A DNA stretch of 64,000 nt from Apilactobacillus bombintestini (GTDB lineage Bacteria; Bacillota; Bacilli; Lactobacillales; Lactobacillaceae): positions 992,001 through 1,056,000 of the forward strand of contig NZ_CP032626.1 of NCBI RefSeq assembly GCF_003627035.1, read 5' to 3'. A program made the position numbers and the translations under genes. A model generated the notes under the pieces. It had not been told where the DNA came from. It did no database searches and saw nothing but the letters and a program-made list of their open reading frames with translations. Positions 21,228-30,831 of the stretch are shown here, piece by piece (the stretch's first letter is position 1; every line of letters begins with the position of its first letter).

Positions 21228-21255
21228 ATTTTATCACAAAAATAAAGTTTGTGAA
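21228..21255 (-). promoter_or_regulatory. rex promoter with Rex-like half-sites
   Basis: Minus strand -35 TTCACA (21250-21255), 16-bp spacer, -10 TAAAAT (21228-21233). The pair TCACAAA (21234-21240) and TTTGTGA (21248-21254) are perfect inverted heptamers covering the spacer and -35. Rex operators use TTGTGA/TCACAA half-sites, but in the opposite relative order, so this is suggestive only. Confidence 0.45.
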
Positions 21256-21312
21256 ATAAGTATTATGAACATTAAATATATTTATCAATTTAAACCTAGT
21301 CCCCTTTTATGC

Positions 21313-21318
21313 TAAAAT
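21313..21318 (+). promoter_or_regulatory. Extended -10 of the ABC-F gene promoter
   Basis: TGC-TAAAAT, an extended -10 element, 46 bp before the TTG start; the -35 region (TTTAAA) is poor. Confidence 0.5.
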
Positions 21319-21363
21319 AGTTACTATCACTTATATTTCAGCAATTCTAATGGAGGTGAGATT

Positions 21364-23319
21364 TTGATTATTTTACAAGCTAACAAATTAACTAAACGAT
21401 TTGGTGGCGAAGATCTTTTCACAAGCGTCGATTTACAAGTATCTGAAAATAGTAAAATTGCCCTAGTTGGACGCAATGGAGCTGGTAAATCCACCCTAGT
21501 GAAAATGATTATGGGCGAAGAAAGCATCGATGAAGGTAGTGTTTCTACTAAAAAAGGTTTAACTATCGGCTACCTAGCACAAAATACCGGACTTAAATCC
21601 AATAAAACCATAATTGAAGAAATGGAGTCTGTATTTGAAAAAGTTATCAAGTTAGAAGCAAAAATCCATCACTATGAAGAACTGATGGCGGATGTTAACA
21701 TCAATTCTAATCCTGATAAGTTAAATGAAGTTTCTAAAACTTATGATCAATTACAAGCTCAATTTACTGCTATGAATGGTTTTGGATATCAAGCAGAAAT
21801 AAAGGCCGTATTAAATGGTTTTGGATTTGGCGAAGATACTTATGATCACAAAATTTCAGAACTATCTGGTGGTCAACAAACCCAATTAGCTATGGCTAAA
21901 CTTTTACTAGAAAAACGTGATTTATTAATCTTAGACGAACCTACTAACCATATTGATGTTAAAACTATTAGTTGGTTAGAAGATTATCTAAAAAGTTATC
22001 ATGGCGCCTTGCTAATTGTTTCTCACGATCGTTTCTTTATGGATAAGATTGTGGATGAAGTATACGATTTAAGCCAAGGACAAATGACACATTATTTAGG
22101 TAATTATTCTGAATACGTTGAAAAGAAGCGTTTGAATTATCAACATCAACTAAAGGAATATGAAAAGCAACAAAAACAAATAAAAGAAATGCAAGATTTC
22201 GTGGATAAAAACATTGTCAGAGCTTCCACCACAAAGCGTGCTCAAGCTAGACGCAAACAGTTGGAGAAAATGCAACGAATTAATCCACCTTCTCGAGACG
22301 ATAAATCCGCAAGACTTTCTTTTTCACCTGAACGTCAAAGTGGAAATGTTGTATTAAATGTCCGTGATGCTGCTATTGGTTACAATCAAACTGCTTTATC
22401 AAAAAATATTAATATAGACGTAAATCGTAATCATGCTGTTGCCTTAATTGGTCCTAATGGTATTGGTAAAACTACCCTTTTAAAAACTATTGTGAAAAAA
22501 TTACCATTAATTAAAGGTGAAATTAATTTAGGTACGGGTGTACAAATTGGATACTATGATCAACATCAAAATAATTTACATCCCTCTAAATCAGTTCTAA
22601 ATGAAATTTGGGACGACTATCCTACTTATCCGGAACAAAAAATTCGTTCTATTCTAGGGAGTTTCCTATTTTCTGGAAACGACGTAGAAAAAACAGTAGG
22701 CAATTTATCTGGTGGTGAAAAAGCACGTTTAGTATTAACTAAATTATCTATGAATCACGATAACTTTTTAATATTAGATGAACCTACCAACCACCTTGAT
22801 ATCGATAGTAGAGAGGTTTTAGAAAATGCCTTAACCAATTTTGATGGCACTATTTTATTTGTTTCTCACGATCGTTACTTTATTAATAAATTGGCTACTG
22901 AAATTGTGGAATTATCACCTAACGGAAGTGAACTTTACTTAGGAAATTACAATTACTATGTAGAGAAAAAAGACGAACAACAAGCTATTGCTCAACACAA
23001 ACAAGAACAATTAGCCGAATCACAAGGCACTTCTAATTCTTCCGTTACTCCTAAGTCAGATAATCAAAAACAATTTATTGCTAATAAAGAAGAACAAAAA
23101 CGTGAAAGAAAAATAAAACGTGAAATTGATAGTTTAGAAAAAGATTTAGAAAATTATCAAACCCAAAAACAAGATATAGAAAATGACATGGTAAAACCAG
23201 AGAATCTTAATGATATCGATAAATTAAATGACCTACAAAATCAATTAGATGACGTAGAAAAACAAATAAACGATACCGAAGATCAATGGGAAGATGCCAT
23301 GTTAAAACTGGAAGATTAA
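21364..23319 (+). CDS. ABC-F family ribosome-associated ATPase (YdiF-like)
   Basis: 651 aa with two ABC domains and no membrane part. Domain 1: Walker A GRNGAGKST (about 36-44), LSGGQQTQLA, LDEPTNHID. The inter-domain linker is charged and helical (about 245-300). Domain 2: GPNGIGKTT, LSGGEKARLV, LDEPTNHLD. Residues about 560-650 form a coiled coil. ABC-F proteins act on the ribosomal E site to relieve stalling or, in some lineages, antibiotics. Position next to rex suggests the YdiF subgroup. TTG start with GGAGGTGAG upstream. Confidence 0.9.
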   Translation: MIILQANKLTKRFGGEDLFTSVDLQVSENSKIALVGRNGAGKSTLVKMIMGEESIDEGSVSTKKGLTIGYLAQNTGLKSNKTIIEEMESVFEKVIKLEAKIHHYEELMADVNINSNPDKLNEVSKTYDQLQAQFTAMNGFGYQAEIKAVLNGFGFGEDTYDHKISELSGGQQTQLAMAKLLLEKRDLLILDEPTNHIDVKTISWLEDYLKSYHGALLIVSHDRFFMDKIVDEVYDLSQGQMTHYLGNYSEYVEKKRLNYQHQLKEYEKQQKQIKEMQDFVDKNIVRASTTKRAQARRKQLEKMQRINPPSRDDKSARLSFSPERQSGNVVLNVRDAAIGYNQTALSKNINIDVNRNHAVALIGPNGIGKTTLLKTIVKKLPLIKGEINLGTGVQIGYYDQHQNNLHPSKSVLNEIWDDYPTYPEQKIRSILGSFLFSGNDVEKTVGNLSGGEKARLVLTKLSMNHDNFLILDEPTNHLDIDSREVLENALTNFDGTILFVSHDRYFINKLATEIVELSPNGSELYLGNYNYYVEKKDEQQAIAQHKQEQLAESQGTSNSSVTPKSDNQKQFIANKEEQKRERKIKREIDSLEKDLENYQTQKQDIENDMVKPENLNDIDKLNDLQNQLDDVEKQINDTEDQWEDAMLKLED

Positions 23320-23357
23320 AAAAAGCGTAAGTTGAATCAATCAACTTACGCTTTTTA
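23319..23357. terminator. Bidirectional terminator between ABC-F gene and tsaD
   Basis: Perfect hairpin GCGTAAGTTGA / TCAACTTACGC, with A-run before and T-run after; serves both convergent genes. Confidence 0.9.
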
Positions 23358-23359
23358 TT

Positions 23360-24382
23360 TTATTCATCTAATAAATCGAAATCTAAGCTAGGGTCAGCAT
23401 TTAAATCTACTCCAGCAAAGACATTCTTTTTAGCTAATACGTAACCAGCAGCACCTATCATAGCTGCGTTGTCACCACAAAGTTTCAATGGAACTTTAAC
23501 TAGTTCAGTACCATCTACATCATCAATAGCTTTACCTAAAGCTTCACGAAGTCCGTGGTTAGCAGCAACTCCTCCAGCTAAAATTAATTGTTTAACTGGA
23601 TACTCTTGTAGAGCTTTCTTAGTTTTATCTACTAAAACATCTACTACCGCACTTTGGAAACTAGCAGCTAAATCATCTTTGTTTAATTCTTCATGAATTT
23701 GATCAGCATGATGAGTAGTGTTTAAAAAGGCACTCTTTAAACCACTAAAACTAAAGTCGAAATTATCTTCTTTTTCCATGGCACGTGGAAAATCAAATGT
23801 ATCTTTACCTTGTGCAGCCATTTGGTCTACTTTTGGACCTGCTGGATAATTAATTCCTAACACACGTCCTACTTTATCATAAGCTTCACCGGCAGCATCG
23901 TCTCTAGTTTCACCAATAATCTTAAATTCCCCTTCTTCAGGCATTAAGACTAATTCGGTATGTCCACCAGATACAACCAATGCCAATGCTGGATATTCGA
24001 TTTTAGTTACATAACGACTGGCAAGAATATGTCCTGCTATATGGTTTACCGGAATTAATGGAATATTATGTGCCCAAGCAACAGTTTTAGCTGCTGTAAC
24101 ACCAATTAATAATGCTCCTACCAATCCAGGACCATAAGTTACCGCAATTGCATCGATATCATCATAAGTTACATTTGCTTCTCTCATAGCATCATCGATA
24201 CAGATAGTAACTTCTTCAATATGGTGACGACTTGCTACTTCTGGCACAACTCCACCAAATCTTTGATGACTTTTAATTTGTGTGGCAACAATATTTGATA
24301 ATATTTTCTTACCATCTTCAATAATGGCAACACTAGTTTCATCACAACTAGATTCAAATGACATAACTATATGTGGTTGCAC
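23360..24382 (-). CDS. tsaD: tRNA threonylcarbamoyladenosine transferase TsaD
   Basis: Transfers the threonylcarbamoyl group to A37 of ANN-decoding tRNAs. 340 aa from a GTG start with GAGGT upstream. ASKHA-fold motifs: [12 protein letters not shown] near 9-20, metal-binding NHIAGHI near 111-117, and [11 protein letters not shown] near 134-144. It closes the tsaB-rimI-tsaD operon; rimI ends 19 bp upstream. Confidence 0.97.
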   Translation of the reverse strand: MQPHIVMSFESSCDETSVAIIEDGKKILSNIVATQIKSHQRFGGVVPEVASRHHIEEVTICIDDAMREANVTYDDIDAIAVTYGPGLVGALLIGVTAAKTVAWAHNIPLIPVNHIAGHILASRYVTKIEYPALALVVSGGHTELVLMPEEGEFKIIGETRDDAAGEAYDKVGRVLGINYPAGPKVDQMAAQGKDTFDFPRAMEKEDNFDFSFSGLKSAFLNTTHHADQIHEELNKDDLAASFQSAVVDVLVDKTKKALQEYPVKQLILAGGVAANHGLREALGKAIDDVDGTELVKVPLKLCGDNAAMIGAAGYVLAKKNVFAGVDLNADPSLDFDLLDE

Positions 24383-24400
24383 AAAAAGACCTCATTTCTT

Positions 24401-25000
24401 CTAAATTCCAAAATTGTTGGGAATGGTTTCATATAAATCTAAATCCAATACCATATCGACAGCATCTTCATGATCACCATCGTAATAATTTTTCTTTATT
24501 CCCACTTCTTTAAATCCTAAATCTGAATATAATCGTTGGGCTTTTACATTGCTAACTCTTACTTCTAAAGAAACTGTCTTATATCGTAATTGACGAGCCT
24601 TTTTTATAATCTTGGCAACTAAGAAATATCCTAGTCCACGATCTTGAAAATCAGGATGCACTGCCACATTAGATATATGACAGTCACTCAATCTATCATT
24701 TAAAGAACTACCAATGAAAGCTACTAATTTATCTTGTTGTCTTAATAATAAATAAAAACGATCTAAACGAGGCTGTAATTCAGGTATAAATGCCTCACGA
24801 TTCCAAGGTGCTTTACCATCGTAAACTGATTTTTCTACTTCCACCATTTCTGGTATATCAGTCACCATAGCTTTAGCTAAATAAAATTTATCGCCATTAA
24901 TATTGACGATATGATTTTTGATATTTAAATGTTCTTTTTTTAATAAATTTTTAGTATTTATAAATTTACTCTGGTACCAATTAATTAACTTTTTCAACAT
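24401..25000 (-). CDS. rimI: GNAT acetyltransferase, RimI-like
   Basis: 199 aa, longer than typical RimI (about 150) because of a 45-residue basic N-terminal extension. The GNAT core includes NVAVHPDFQDRGLGYFLV near 112-129 (acetyl-CoA binding) and SLEVRVSNVKAQRLYSDLGFKEVG near 144-167. RimI acetylates the N-terminus of ribosomal protein bS18, but the substrate here is unverified. The start overlaps tsaB by 20 bases, showing coupling. Confidence 0.88.
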   Translation of the reverse strand: MLKKLINWYQSKFINTKNLLKKEHLNIKNHIVNINGDKFYLAKAMVTDIPEMVEVEKSVYDGKAPWNREAFIPELQPRLDRFYLLLRQQDKLVAFIGSSLNDRLSDCHISNVAVHPDFQDRGLGYFLVAKIIKKARQLRYKTVSLEVRVSNVKAQRLYSDLGFKEVGIKKNYYDGDHEDAVDMVLDLDLYETIPNNFGI

Positions 25001-25709
25001 ATGAAGTATCTTCTTCCCCGGGATGTTTTGCTTTCCAGTCTGCTTCAGCTTTGGTTAAACGTAGATAATTAGGTACCACCGTGTGAATATTTTTCACTGG
25101 TGTTAAAGTTTCTCCATACAATCCCAAACGTGCAGCTTGAGGTAAATTGTCAAAACTATCCACAAATGATAAATGTTCACCAAACTTTTTCTTTAAAGCA
25201 TCTGTAAAATTACGAGCGTCACTACCAACTGCATAGACATGTTCATTGGAATATGAAATCTTGTCCATCCATTTATCAAAATCGGAGTGACAATCGTTTA
25301 ATACAGCAACTGGTAGGCCGTCTTTTATTTTATATAATCCTGTAAAAACATTATTATTTCTAGCATCAAAGATAGGCATAACTAAGCTACCTTCTTCTTT
25401 AACGTTTAGTGCTAATGTTTGTAAGCTAGATACACAAACTAAATCAATTCCCAATGTGTAGGCTAATGTTTTTGCAGTAGCCGTGGCAATACGAATTCCA
25501 GTATATGAACCTGGACCGTTAGCAACCACAACTCTTTGTAAATCAGTTGGTTTTAAATCTGTTTTCTTAACTAAATCATCAATAATGGGCAATAAATATT
25601 CCGCATGTTTTTGATGAACAGTAGTTGTTTCAGTTGCTAAAATTTGATCATCATCTAAAATAGCAACCGTTAATTGCCGATTAGATGTATCTAATGCCAA
25701 TACTTTCAT
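24981..25709 (-). CDS. tsaB: tRNA threonylcarbamoyladenosine synthesis protein TsaB
   Basis: Non-catalytic partner of TsaD in t6A formation. 242 aa from the ATG giving MKVLALDTSN; the open frame runs 39 codons further upstream but through the terminator of the previous gene. N-terminal ASKHA segment LALDTSNRQL, then the family motif VVANGPGSYTGIRIATATAKTLA near 66-88. Lacks the metal-binding residues of TsaD, as expected. First gene of tsaB-rimI-tsaD. Confidence 0.94.
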   Translation of the reverse strand: MKVLALDTSNRQLTVAILDDDQILATETTTVHQKHAEYLLPIIDDLVKKTDLKPTDLQRVVVANGPGSYTGIRIATATAKTLAYTLGIDLVCVSSLQTLALNVKEEGSLVMPIFDARNNNVFTGLYKIKDGLPVAVLNDCHSDFDKWMDKISYSNEHVYAVGSDARNFTDALKKKFGEHLSFVDSFDNLPQAARLGLYGETLTPVKNIHTVVPNYLRLTKAEADWKAKHPGEEDTSYVEKVN

Positions 25710-25763
25710 CTGTTTTTGAATCTCCCTAGTAATAAAATAATAATTTCTAAACATTATTATAAC

Positions 25764-25813
25764 AAAAAAATAGATGTCTCCATAATAAAAATGAAAACAT
25801 CTATTTTTTAATC
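25764..25813 (-). terminator. Terminator after acyl-ACP thioesterase
   Basis: AAAAAATAGATGT / ACATCTATTTTTT hairpin with a long AT-rich loop; one arm overlaps the thioesterase stop codon. T-run on the minus strand. Confidence 0.75.
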
Positions 25814-26566
25814 GTTTGCACGCCACATAATATTAGAAATAGCTGAATGACTGTCTCCACTCATAATTTGGTGTCTAGTTAAGATACGACCATCATCTAG
25901 CTTATCCATATTGTAATAACTCTTTACATTAACATCTGTACCATATTTAACTTCATTTTCATATCTTAAATCAAAATGACATGGTGTATGGTTAGTCAAA
26001 AATTCAGAAGGTAAAACATTTACCATCCAATCCATATAATGTGCGTTATTTACATGCTTATTAGAATCAATATCAGTGTAACGAACTTGGTATTCCTTAG
26101 AATCTGCATTATCAAAGTCAACTTTCTTAGGTTTACCCATTCTAGGTACTTGGTTTACTTTTTCTGCACCAAATGGTTCCACTGTTTCCTTTGGAATAGA
26201 AGCAATCTTTCTAGCTTCATAATTCATAGCAGCCCATAAACCAGTCATATGAACTAACTCGTTACCTTTTTCATCTTCAATAGTAAATTCACGGTAAGCA
26301 AAGTACTTATTATATGATTTAGATTTAGTGTATATAGTTATATTTTCATCAACCAATGGCATACGATTAATATCAACATTGTATTGAATAACTACCCAAG
26401 TAACACCAAATTGTCTTACAAAATCAGCACCTACTCCTAATTCATCACTATGATCTTCGGAAGTTAAGATAATAACGTCCAGCATCATAGCCAAAGTCAT
26501 TCGCTTGGTGAAGTCCGCTTCATAATAAGTTACACGGTGCTTTTCACTAAAAACGCTTGGTTGCAT
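25808..26566 (-). CDS. Acyl-ACP thioesterase
   Basis: Releases fatty acids from acyl carrier protein. 252 aa with two hot-dog domains, as in bacterial FatA/FatB relatives. The second half contains the active-site style NKHVNNAHYMDW near 170-181 (conserved Asn and His) and RYENEVKYGTD. Last gene of tmk-darA-holB-yabA-rsmI-thioesterase, 16 bp after rsmI. Lactobacilli commonly encode this enzyme at this place; the chain-length preference is not visible. Confidence 0.88.
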   Translation of the reverse strand: MQPSVFSEKHRVTYYEADFTKRMTLAMMLDVIILTSEDHSDELGVGADFVRQFGVTWVVIQYNVDINRMPLVDENITIYTKSKSYNKYFAYREFTIEDEKGNELVHMTGLWAAMNYEARKIASIPKETVEPFGAEKVNQVPRMGKPKKVDFDNADSKEYQVRYTDIDSNKHVNNAHYMDWMVNVLPSEFLTNHTPCHFDLRYENEVKYGTDVNVKSYYNMDKLDDGRILTRHQIMSGDSHSAISNIMWRAND

Positions 26567-26582
26567 GTTTCTTCCCTCACTT

Positions 26583-27461
26583 CTAAATTTCGTGGTAGAT
26601 ATTATAAATTTCTTGTTTCTTTACATTATGCAACTTAGCTACTTCCTTAATTGCAGCATTAGTTTTCATACCTTTTTTTATAAATACTTCCACTTGGTCT
26701 TTTATAGATAAGCCTGATAATTCATCATTCTTATCACTTTCTTCATCTGCGTGAGAATTTCCTTGAACAATTACTACGAATTCACCTCTAACTTGGTTAC
26801 TGTTAGCCCATTCTAGTAATTCTGCAAGAGTTCCTCTATCAAATTCTTCAAATTTTTTAGTTAATTCTCTACATAATACAGCTAAACGATTTTCTCCAAA
26901 TACACTCTTCATGTTCTTTAGAGTTTTAGCTAAACGATGTGGGGCTTCATAAAAAATCAAAGTTTCGCTATGAAGATTTAATTTCTTTAATTCATCCAGT
27001 TGTTCACTTTTCTTACGATTTAAGAATCCATAAAAATAAAATGGTTGTGGTAACAATCCAGAAGCAATTAATGCTGTTATACCAGCATTAGCACCTGGTA
27101 GAGGAACCACATTAATATTATTTTTAACACAAGCACTTACTAGTTCTTGTCCTGGATCACTAATCGAAGGCATCCCTGCATCACTAACTTGTGCAACATT
27201 CATGCCATTATTTAGATCTTCAATTAGTTCGTCGATTCGATATTCTTTATTATCTTCTCTAAAACTAATCTTTTTGGTATCAATTTCAAAACGATTTAAT
27301 AATTGTTGAGTATGACCTGGATTTTCAGCGGCAATTAAATCGACTTCTTTTAAAGTACGAATTGCACGATAGGTCATATCTTCTAAGTTTCCAATAGGTG
27401 TAGGAACTAAGTATAAAATTCCTTTATCATTATTGGAGATAAAACTATGTTGTTCTTGCAA
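26583..27461 (-). CDS. rsmI: 16S rRNA (cytidine-1402-2'-O)-methyltransferase
   Basis: Methylates the ribose of C1402 in the ribosomal P site. 292 aa. Tetrapyrrole-methylase fold with LVPTPIGNLEDMTYRA near 18-33, SDAGMPSISDPG near 97-108 and PLPGANAGITALIASGL near 123-139. TTG start with GGGGGA upstream. Follows yabA by 16 bp, the usual Firmicute order holB-yabA-rsmI. Confidence 0.96.
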   Translation of the reverse strand: MQEQHSFISNNDKGILYLVPTPIGNLEDMTYRAIRTLKEVDLIAAENPGHTQQLLNRFEIDTKKISFREDNKEYRIDELIEDLNNGMNVAQVSDAGMPSISDPGQELVSACVKNNINVVPLPGANAGITALIASGLLPQPFYFYGFLNRKKSEQLDELKKLNLHSETLIFYEAPHRLAKTLKNMKSVFGENRLAVLCRELTKKFEEFDRGTLAELLEWANSNQVRGEFVVIVQGNSHADEESDKNDELSGLSIKDQVEVFIKKGMKTNAAIKEVAKLHNVKKQEIYNIYHEI

Positions 27462-27477
27462 ATGGCATCCCCCAGTA

Positions 27478-27810
27478 TTAGCGATTCAAAATCTCATTAC
27501 AAAAAATACAACTTTCGTTATCTTCACGGTGTGAACCATAAAATTGGTTACATACGTGAAATCCTTCATTGTACAAGTTTTCTAGATTCTTTCTAGACTT
27601 AGATAATCGAGGCTCATGATTGTCGCTAGCCTCGTCATCATTTTTTCTTTCCGCTATAAAATCATGAAGATGCTGATTTTCAATTCGCAATTCGGCATTT
27701 TCTTCCATTACATCGGCTAGTCCTTCACGAAGTTCAGTGAACTTAGTTAACATAATTTGAGTTTGTGCTTCCATGTTTTTCATTCCGTCATATAATTCAC
27801 GTTTATCCAA
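27478..27810 (-). CDS. yabA: Replication initiation control protein YabA
   Basis: Binds DnaA and the beta clamp (DnaN) to limit re-initiation of replication. 110 aa: an N-terminal coiled coil (about 1-55) for tetramerisation, a polar linker, and a C-terminal zinc site HVCNQFYG...CIFC near 85-106. Between holB and rsmI, the conserved context. Length and zinc residues match the family. Confidence 0.94.
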   Translation of the reverse strand: MDKRELYDGMKNMEAQTQIMLTKFTELREGLADVMEENAELRIENQHLHDFIAERKNDDEASDNHEPRLSKSRKNLENLYNEGFHVCNQFYGSHREDNESCIFCNEILNR

Positions 27811-27830
27811 TCAAATTCACCTCTGTATTA

Positions 27831-28838
27831 CTATTCTAAAATCTTTAATATTCTTAAAGTAGTAGCTTCCAAAATATTTTGAAAACTAACATTTACTGCC
27901 ATCTTACTGTTGCAATTAAGAATAGTTTCAATTATCTGAACTAATTGAGATTCACTTAATTGACTAGCCAATAATTTGATGTTGGCAGCTTGCTTAGGAA
28001 AACAAAAATCATCATTTCCTATATATTTAGCATTTAATACATCTTCAAAAATAGATAATAACATATTTATCAATGATTGTTTTTTATTATTATCTGTCAT
28101 AAGTGGCATTAAGTTGGATTGTATGATTACAAATGCATCGCCATCTCGCTTGGTTAAATAATCAAACCAGTGGCCTACTACGCTCGTAGAGTTTTTTATC
28201 CAGTCTTCTTCTTGCCATTCTTTAACGGTAGAAATGCGATTAGTTAATTTTCCTAATAATTTAAATTGACTTGGTGCCACACCTACTTTTTCTAGTTCTT
28301 TATTGAAGGTGTCCTCAGAAAGTGATTCTAAGTCCACAACCTGAGTTCTAGAAATAATTGTAGGTAAGATAAGGTTTCTATTAGTAGTTAATAAAAAGGA
28401 TACTATATTAGCACCAGGTTCTTCTATAAATTTTAGCAAACTGTTAGCAGCACCTGTGGTCATTTTTTCAGCATCTTGGATTATAAAGAATTTTTTATTT
28501 CCTTCTAAACCACTTTTAGAAAATTCAGATTTCAAATAACGAATCTGATCAACTTTAATGCTTAAACCCTCAGGCTTAATTATTACCACATCCGGATGTT
28601 GTTGCGTAGCAATACGTCTACACTCATCACATTTTCCACAAGGCATCGAGTCATCAGTAACATTTTTACAAAACATTCGCATAGTAATGAATAATGCTAA
28701 TGATAACTTTCCTACCCCTTCTTCTCCATTAAACAAGTATGAATGAGATAATTCATGATTTTCAATTACATGAATAAACTTATTCATCAAATCTTTTTGT
28801 TTTAATTCAGTTTCTTGAATAACTTGATTTTCGGTCAT
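27831..28838 (-). CDS. holB: DNA polymerase III delta' subunit
   Basis: Clamp-loader subunit. 335 aa. The N-terminal AAA domain has NGEEGVGKLSLA near 38-49 (degenerate P-loop, as usual for delta') and a zinc module CGKCDEC near 77-83 in place of a longer one; motif LLKFIEEPG near 131. Next to darA and yabA, typical of the tmk-holB operon. Confidence 0.95.
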   Translation of the reverse strand: MTENQVIQETELKQKDLMNKFIHVIENHELSHSYLFNGEEGVGKLSLALFITMRMFCKNVTDDSMPCGKCDECRRIATQQHPDVVIIKPEGLSIKVDQIRYLKSEFSKSGLEGNKKFFIIQDAEKMTTGAANSLLKFIEEPGANIVSFLLTTNRNLILPTIISRTQVVDLESLSEDTFNKELEKVGVAPSQFKLLGKLTNRISTVKEWQEEDWIKNSTSVVGHWFDYLTKRDGDAFVIIQSNLMPLMTDNNKKQSLINMLLSIFEDVLNAKYIGNDDFCFPKQAANIKLLASQLSESQLVQIIETILNCNSKMAVNVSFQNILEATTLRILKILE

Positions 28839-28850
28839 TAGTGGTCCCCA

Positions 28851-29177
28851 TTAAAAGCGATAAAAATTGTCCATAGGCATTTCCATTACGGTTGCACCGC
28901 CTACTTCAATTTTTACAGGATATGAGGCATCAGATACCCCACCATCTAAGTTAACTGGAGGAGTCATGTATTGTTCACGTTTGCTGGATACTTTCTTAAT
29001 AATATCTAACACGTCTTGTACTCTATTATCTTCAATTCCAATCATAAAGGTGGTGTTTCCAGACTTCAAAAAACCGCCAGTTGTGGATAACTTAGTTTGG
29101 TGTACATTACTCTTTGCAAATGCATTTTGAAGTTTGTTAGCGTCTTTATTTTGTACAATCACAATTAAAAGTTTCAT
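28851..29177 (-). CDS. darA: Cyclic-di-AMP receptor (DarA/PstA, YaaQ)
   Basis: PII-like trimeric protein that binds the second messenger cyclic di-AMP. 108 aa. Family motifs: LLIVIVQNKDANKLQNA at 3-19, TTGGFLKSGNTTFMIG near 32-47, and TPPVNLDGG near 73. Its downstream target is still unclear in most species. The adjacency to tmk and holB is conserved across Firmicutes. Confidence 0.94.
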   Translation of the reverse strand: MKLLIVIVQNKDANKLQNAFAKSNVHQTKLSTTGGFLKSGNTTFMIGIEDNRVQDVLDIIKKVSSKREQYMTPPVNLDGGVSDASYPVKIEVGGATVMEMPMDNFYRF

Positions 29178-29192
29178 CTCAATGCACCTTCC

Positions 29193-29837
29193 TTAGTCTT
29201 TAAATTCATTTACATATGGTTGTAAAATCTTCATCACATCTTCATAAACATCATCAATCGATTGTCTAGCATCCACTGCATAAATACGATCTGGGTATTC
29301 TTTCATCAATCTTTGATATGCATCATGAACTCTATGATGAAAATCAATGGTTTCAACGTCTAATCTATCGATATCATTTTCATCACGATTTTGAGCGATA
29401 CGTTTCAAACCATCTTCTACTGGTAAATTAAAATAGATAGTTAAATCAGGTAAGAAGCCATCAGTAGCAAATTGATTCATATCATTAATTGCTTTTTCAC
29501 CAATGTTTCTTCCACCACCTTGATAAGCGATAGAACTGTCTAAATAGCGATCACAAATAACTAATTTGTTATTTTCTAGCGCTGGTTTTACAGTTTCTAC
29601 TATATTTTGGCGACGAGCAGCAGCATATAATAATGCTTCTGTTTTAGGATCCATATCTACATTATTACGATCCAAAATCACTTGGCGAATACTTTCCGCG
29701 ATTGGATTACCACCAGGTTCTCTACTTGTAACCAAATTATCTTTCATAGTGGCTTCTAAATGTTTTAACACCATATTTAGGATAGTGGTCTTTCCTGCAC
29801 CATCTGTTCCCTCAAATGTTATAAACTTACCGGACAT
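29193..29837 (-). CDS. tmk: Thymidylate kinase
   Basis: Phosphorylates dTMP to dTDP. 214 aa. P-loop FEGTDGAGKTT at 8-18, the DR(Y/F) motif DRYLDSSIAYQGGGR near 96-110, and a lid with Arg residues near 145. First gene of tmk-darA-holB-yabA-rsmI-thioesterase. The 113-bp gap to yaaL holds the preceding terminator. Confidence 0.97.
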   Translation of the reverse strand: MSGKFITFEGTDGAGKTTILNMVLKHLEATMKDNLVTSREPGGNPIAESIRQVILDRNNVDMDPKTEALLYAAARRQNIVETVKPALENNKLVICDRYLDSSIAYQGGGRNIGEKAINDMNQFATDGFLPDLTIYFNLPVEDGLKRIAQNRDENDIDRLDVETIDFHHRVHDAYQRLMKEYPDRIYAVDARQSIDDVYEDVMKILQPYVNEFKD

Positions 29838-29907
29838 ATTCTTACCTCGACTTTCAACTTTCTACTTTCATTGTACTTTAATTTATATCTTTCAACAAAC
29901 GAATTAC

Positions 29908-29948
29908 AAATAAAAAGTGTCTTAATTCAAAAGAATAAAGACACCTTT
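29908..29948 (-). terminator. Terminator after yaaL
   Basis: GTGTCTTAATTC / GAATAAAGACAC hairpin (one mismatch) with T-run on the minus strand. Ends the dnaX-ybaB-recR-yaaL unit. Confidence 0.8.
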
Positions 29949-29950
29949 AT

Positions 29951-30199
29951 TTAGTAATCAATAACCGAAGATTGAATTCGATTATTTGAAACATTACGTT
30001 CTCTAGCTTCACGATACAAGAATAAATACTTTTGACGTGCTAAGCGAGTTTGCGCAACAATTTCACCATCAACTTCAGAAATAGCTTGTTCTGTTTCTGC
30101 AGCTTGATCCCATTCATCTTTAGCTCTATCGATAGAATCTAACAAAAACTCATCATATTGTCTTCCCACATTTTTAGGAAATCTTCTAAAGCCTAACAT
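29951..30199 (-). CDS. YaaL family protein (DUF2508)
   Basis: 82 aa, acidic, no membrane segment; mostly helical with a tyrosine/arginine-rich C-terminus. Small DUF2508 proteins occur right after recR in Bacillus (yaaL) and lactobacilli, as here (12 bp gap). Function unknown. Conservation of position, not any known motif, supports the call. Confidence 0.8.
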   Translation of the reverse strand: MLGFRRFPKNVGRQYDEFLLDSIDRAKDEWDQAAETEQAISEVDGEIVAQTRLARQKYLFLYREARERNVSNNRIQSSVIDY

Positions 30200-30210
30200 T
30201 TCTATCTCTC

Positions 30211-30810
30211 CTACATTTCAGTTCTGCCTGAAACCGCTCTAGAAAGAGTCATTTCATCGGCGTATTCGATATCACTACCTACTGATAATCCATGTGCCAA
30301 TCTAGTAACCTTAATACCTGCTGGCTTAATTAATCTAGATAGATACATTGCCGTTGCTTCACCTTCAGGAGTAGCGTTAGTAGCAATAATCACTTCTTTG
30401 ATTTCACTATTACTTTGTAGGCGTTTAATTAACGATTTAATATTTAAATCTTCTGGTCCTTTACCTTCTATTGGTGATAACACACCATTCAAAACATGAT
30501 ATAGGCCATGGTAATCTTTCATTTTTTCCATAACCATTATGTCTTTAGGTTGTTCAACAACCAATACTTGTGATTGATCACGATTTTTATCACGACAAAT
30601 AACGCAAGGGTCTTCATCAGTTAAATTTCCACAAACAGAACAATACATTAACTTGTCCTTTGTTTCATTTAAAGCTGAAGAAAACTTCTTTACATCATCC
30701 TTATTCATATCAACCACATAATATGCTAATCGAATGGCTGTCTTATGACCAACGCCAGGTAAACGCATGAAACTATCAATTAATTTAGCAATTGGTTCCG
30801 GATATTGCAT
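30211..30810 (-). CDS. recR: Recombination mediator RecR
   Basis: Works with RecO and RecF to load RecA on gapped DNA. 199 aa. Helix-hairpin-helix [17 protein letters not shown] near 17-33, zinc site [16 protein letters not shown] near 57-72, and Toprim segment [14 protein letters not shown] near 82-95. Operon dnaX-ybaB-recR-yaaL. Confidence 0.97.
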   Translation of the reverse strand: MQYPEPIAKLIDSFMRLPGVGHKTAIRLAYYVVDMNKDDVKKFSSALNETKDKLMYCSVCGNLTDEDPCVICRDKNRDQSQVLVVEQPKDIMVMEKMKDYHGLYHVLNGVLSPIEGKGPEDLNIKSLIKRLQSNSEIKEVIIATNATPEGEATAMYLSRLIKPAGIKVTRLAHGLSVGSDIEYADEMTLSRAVSGRTEM

Positions 30811-30831
30811 ATTTTACCTTCTTTATTTTAA

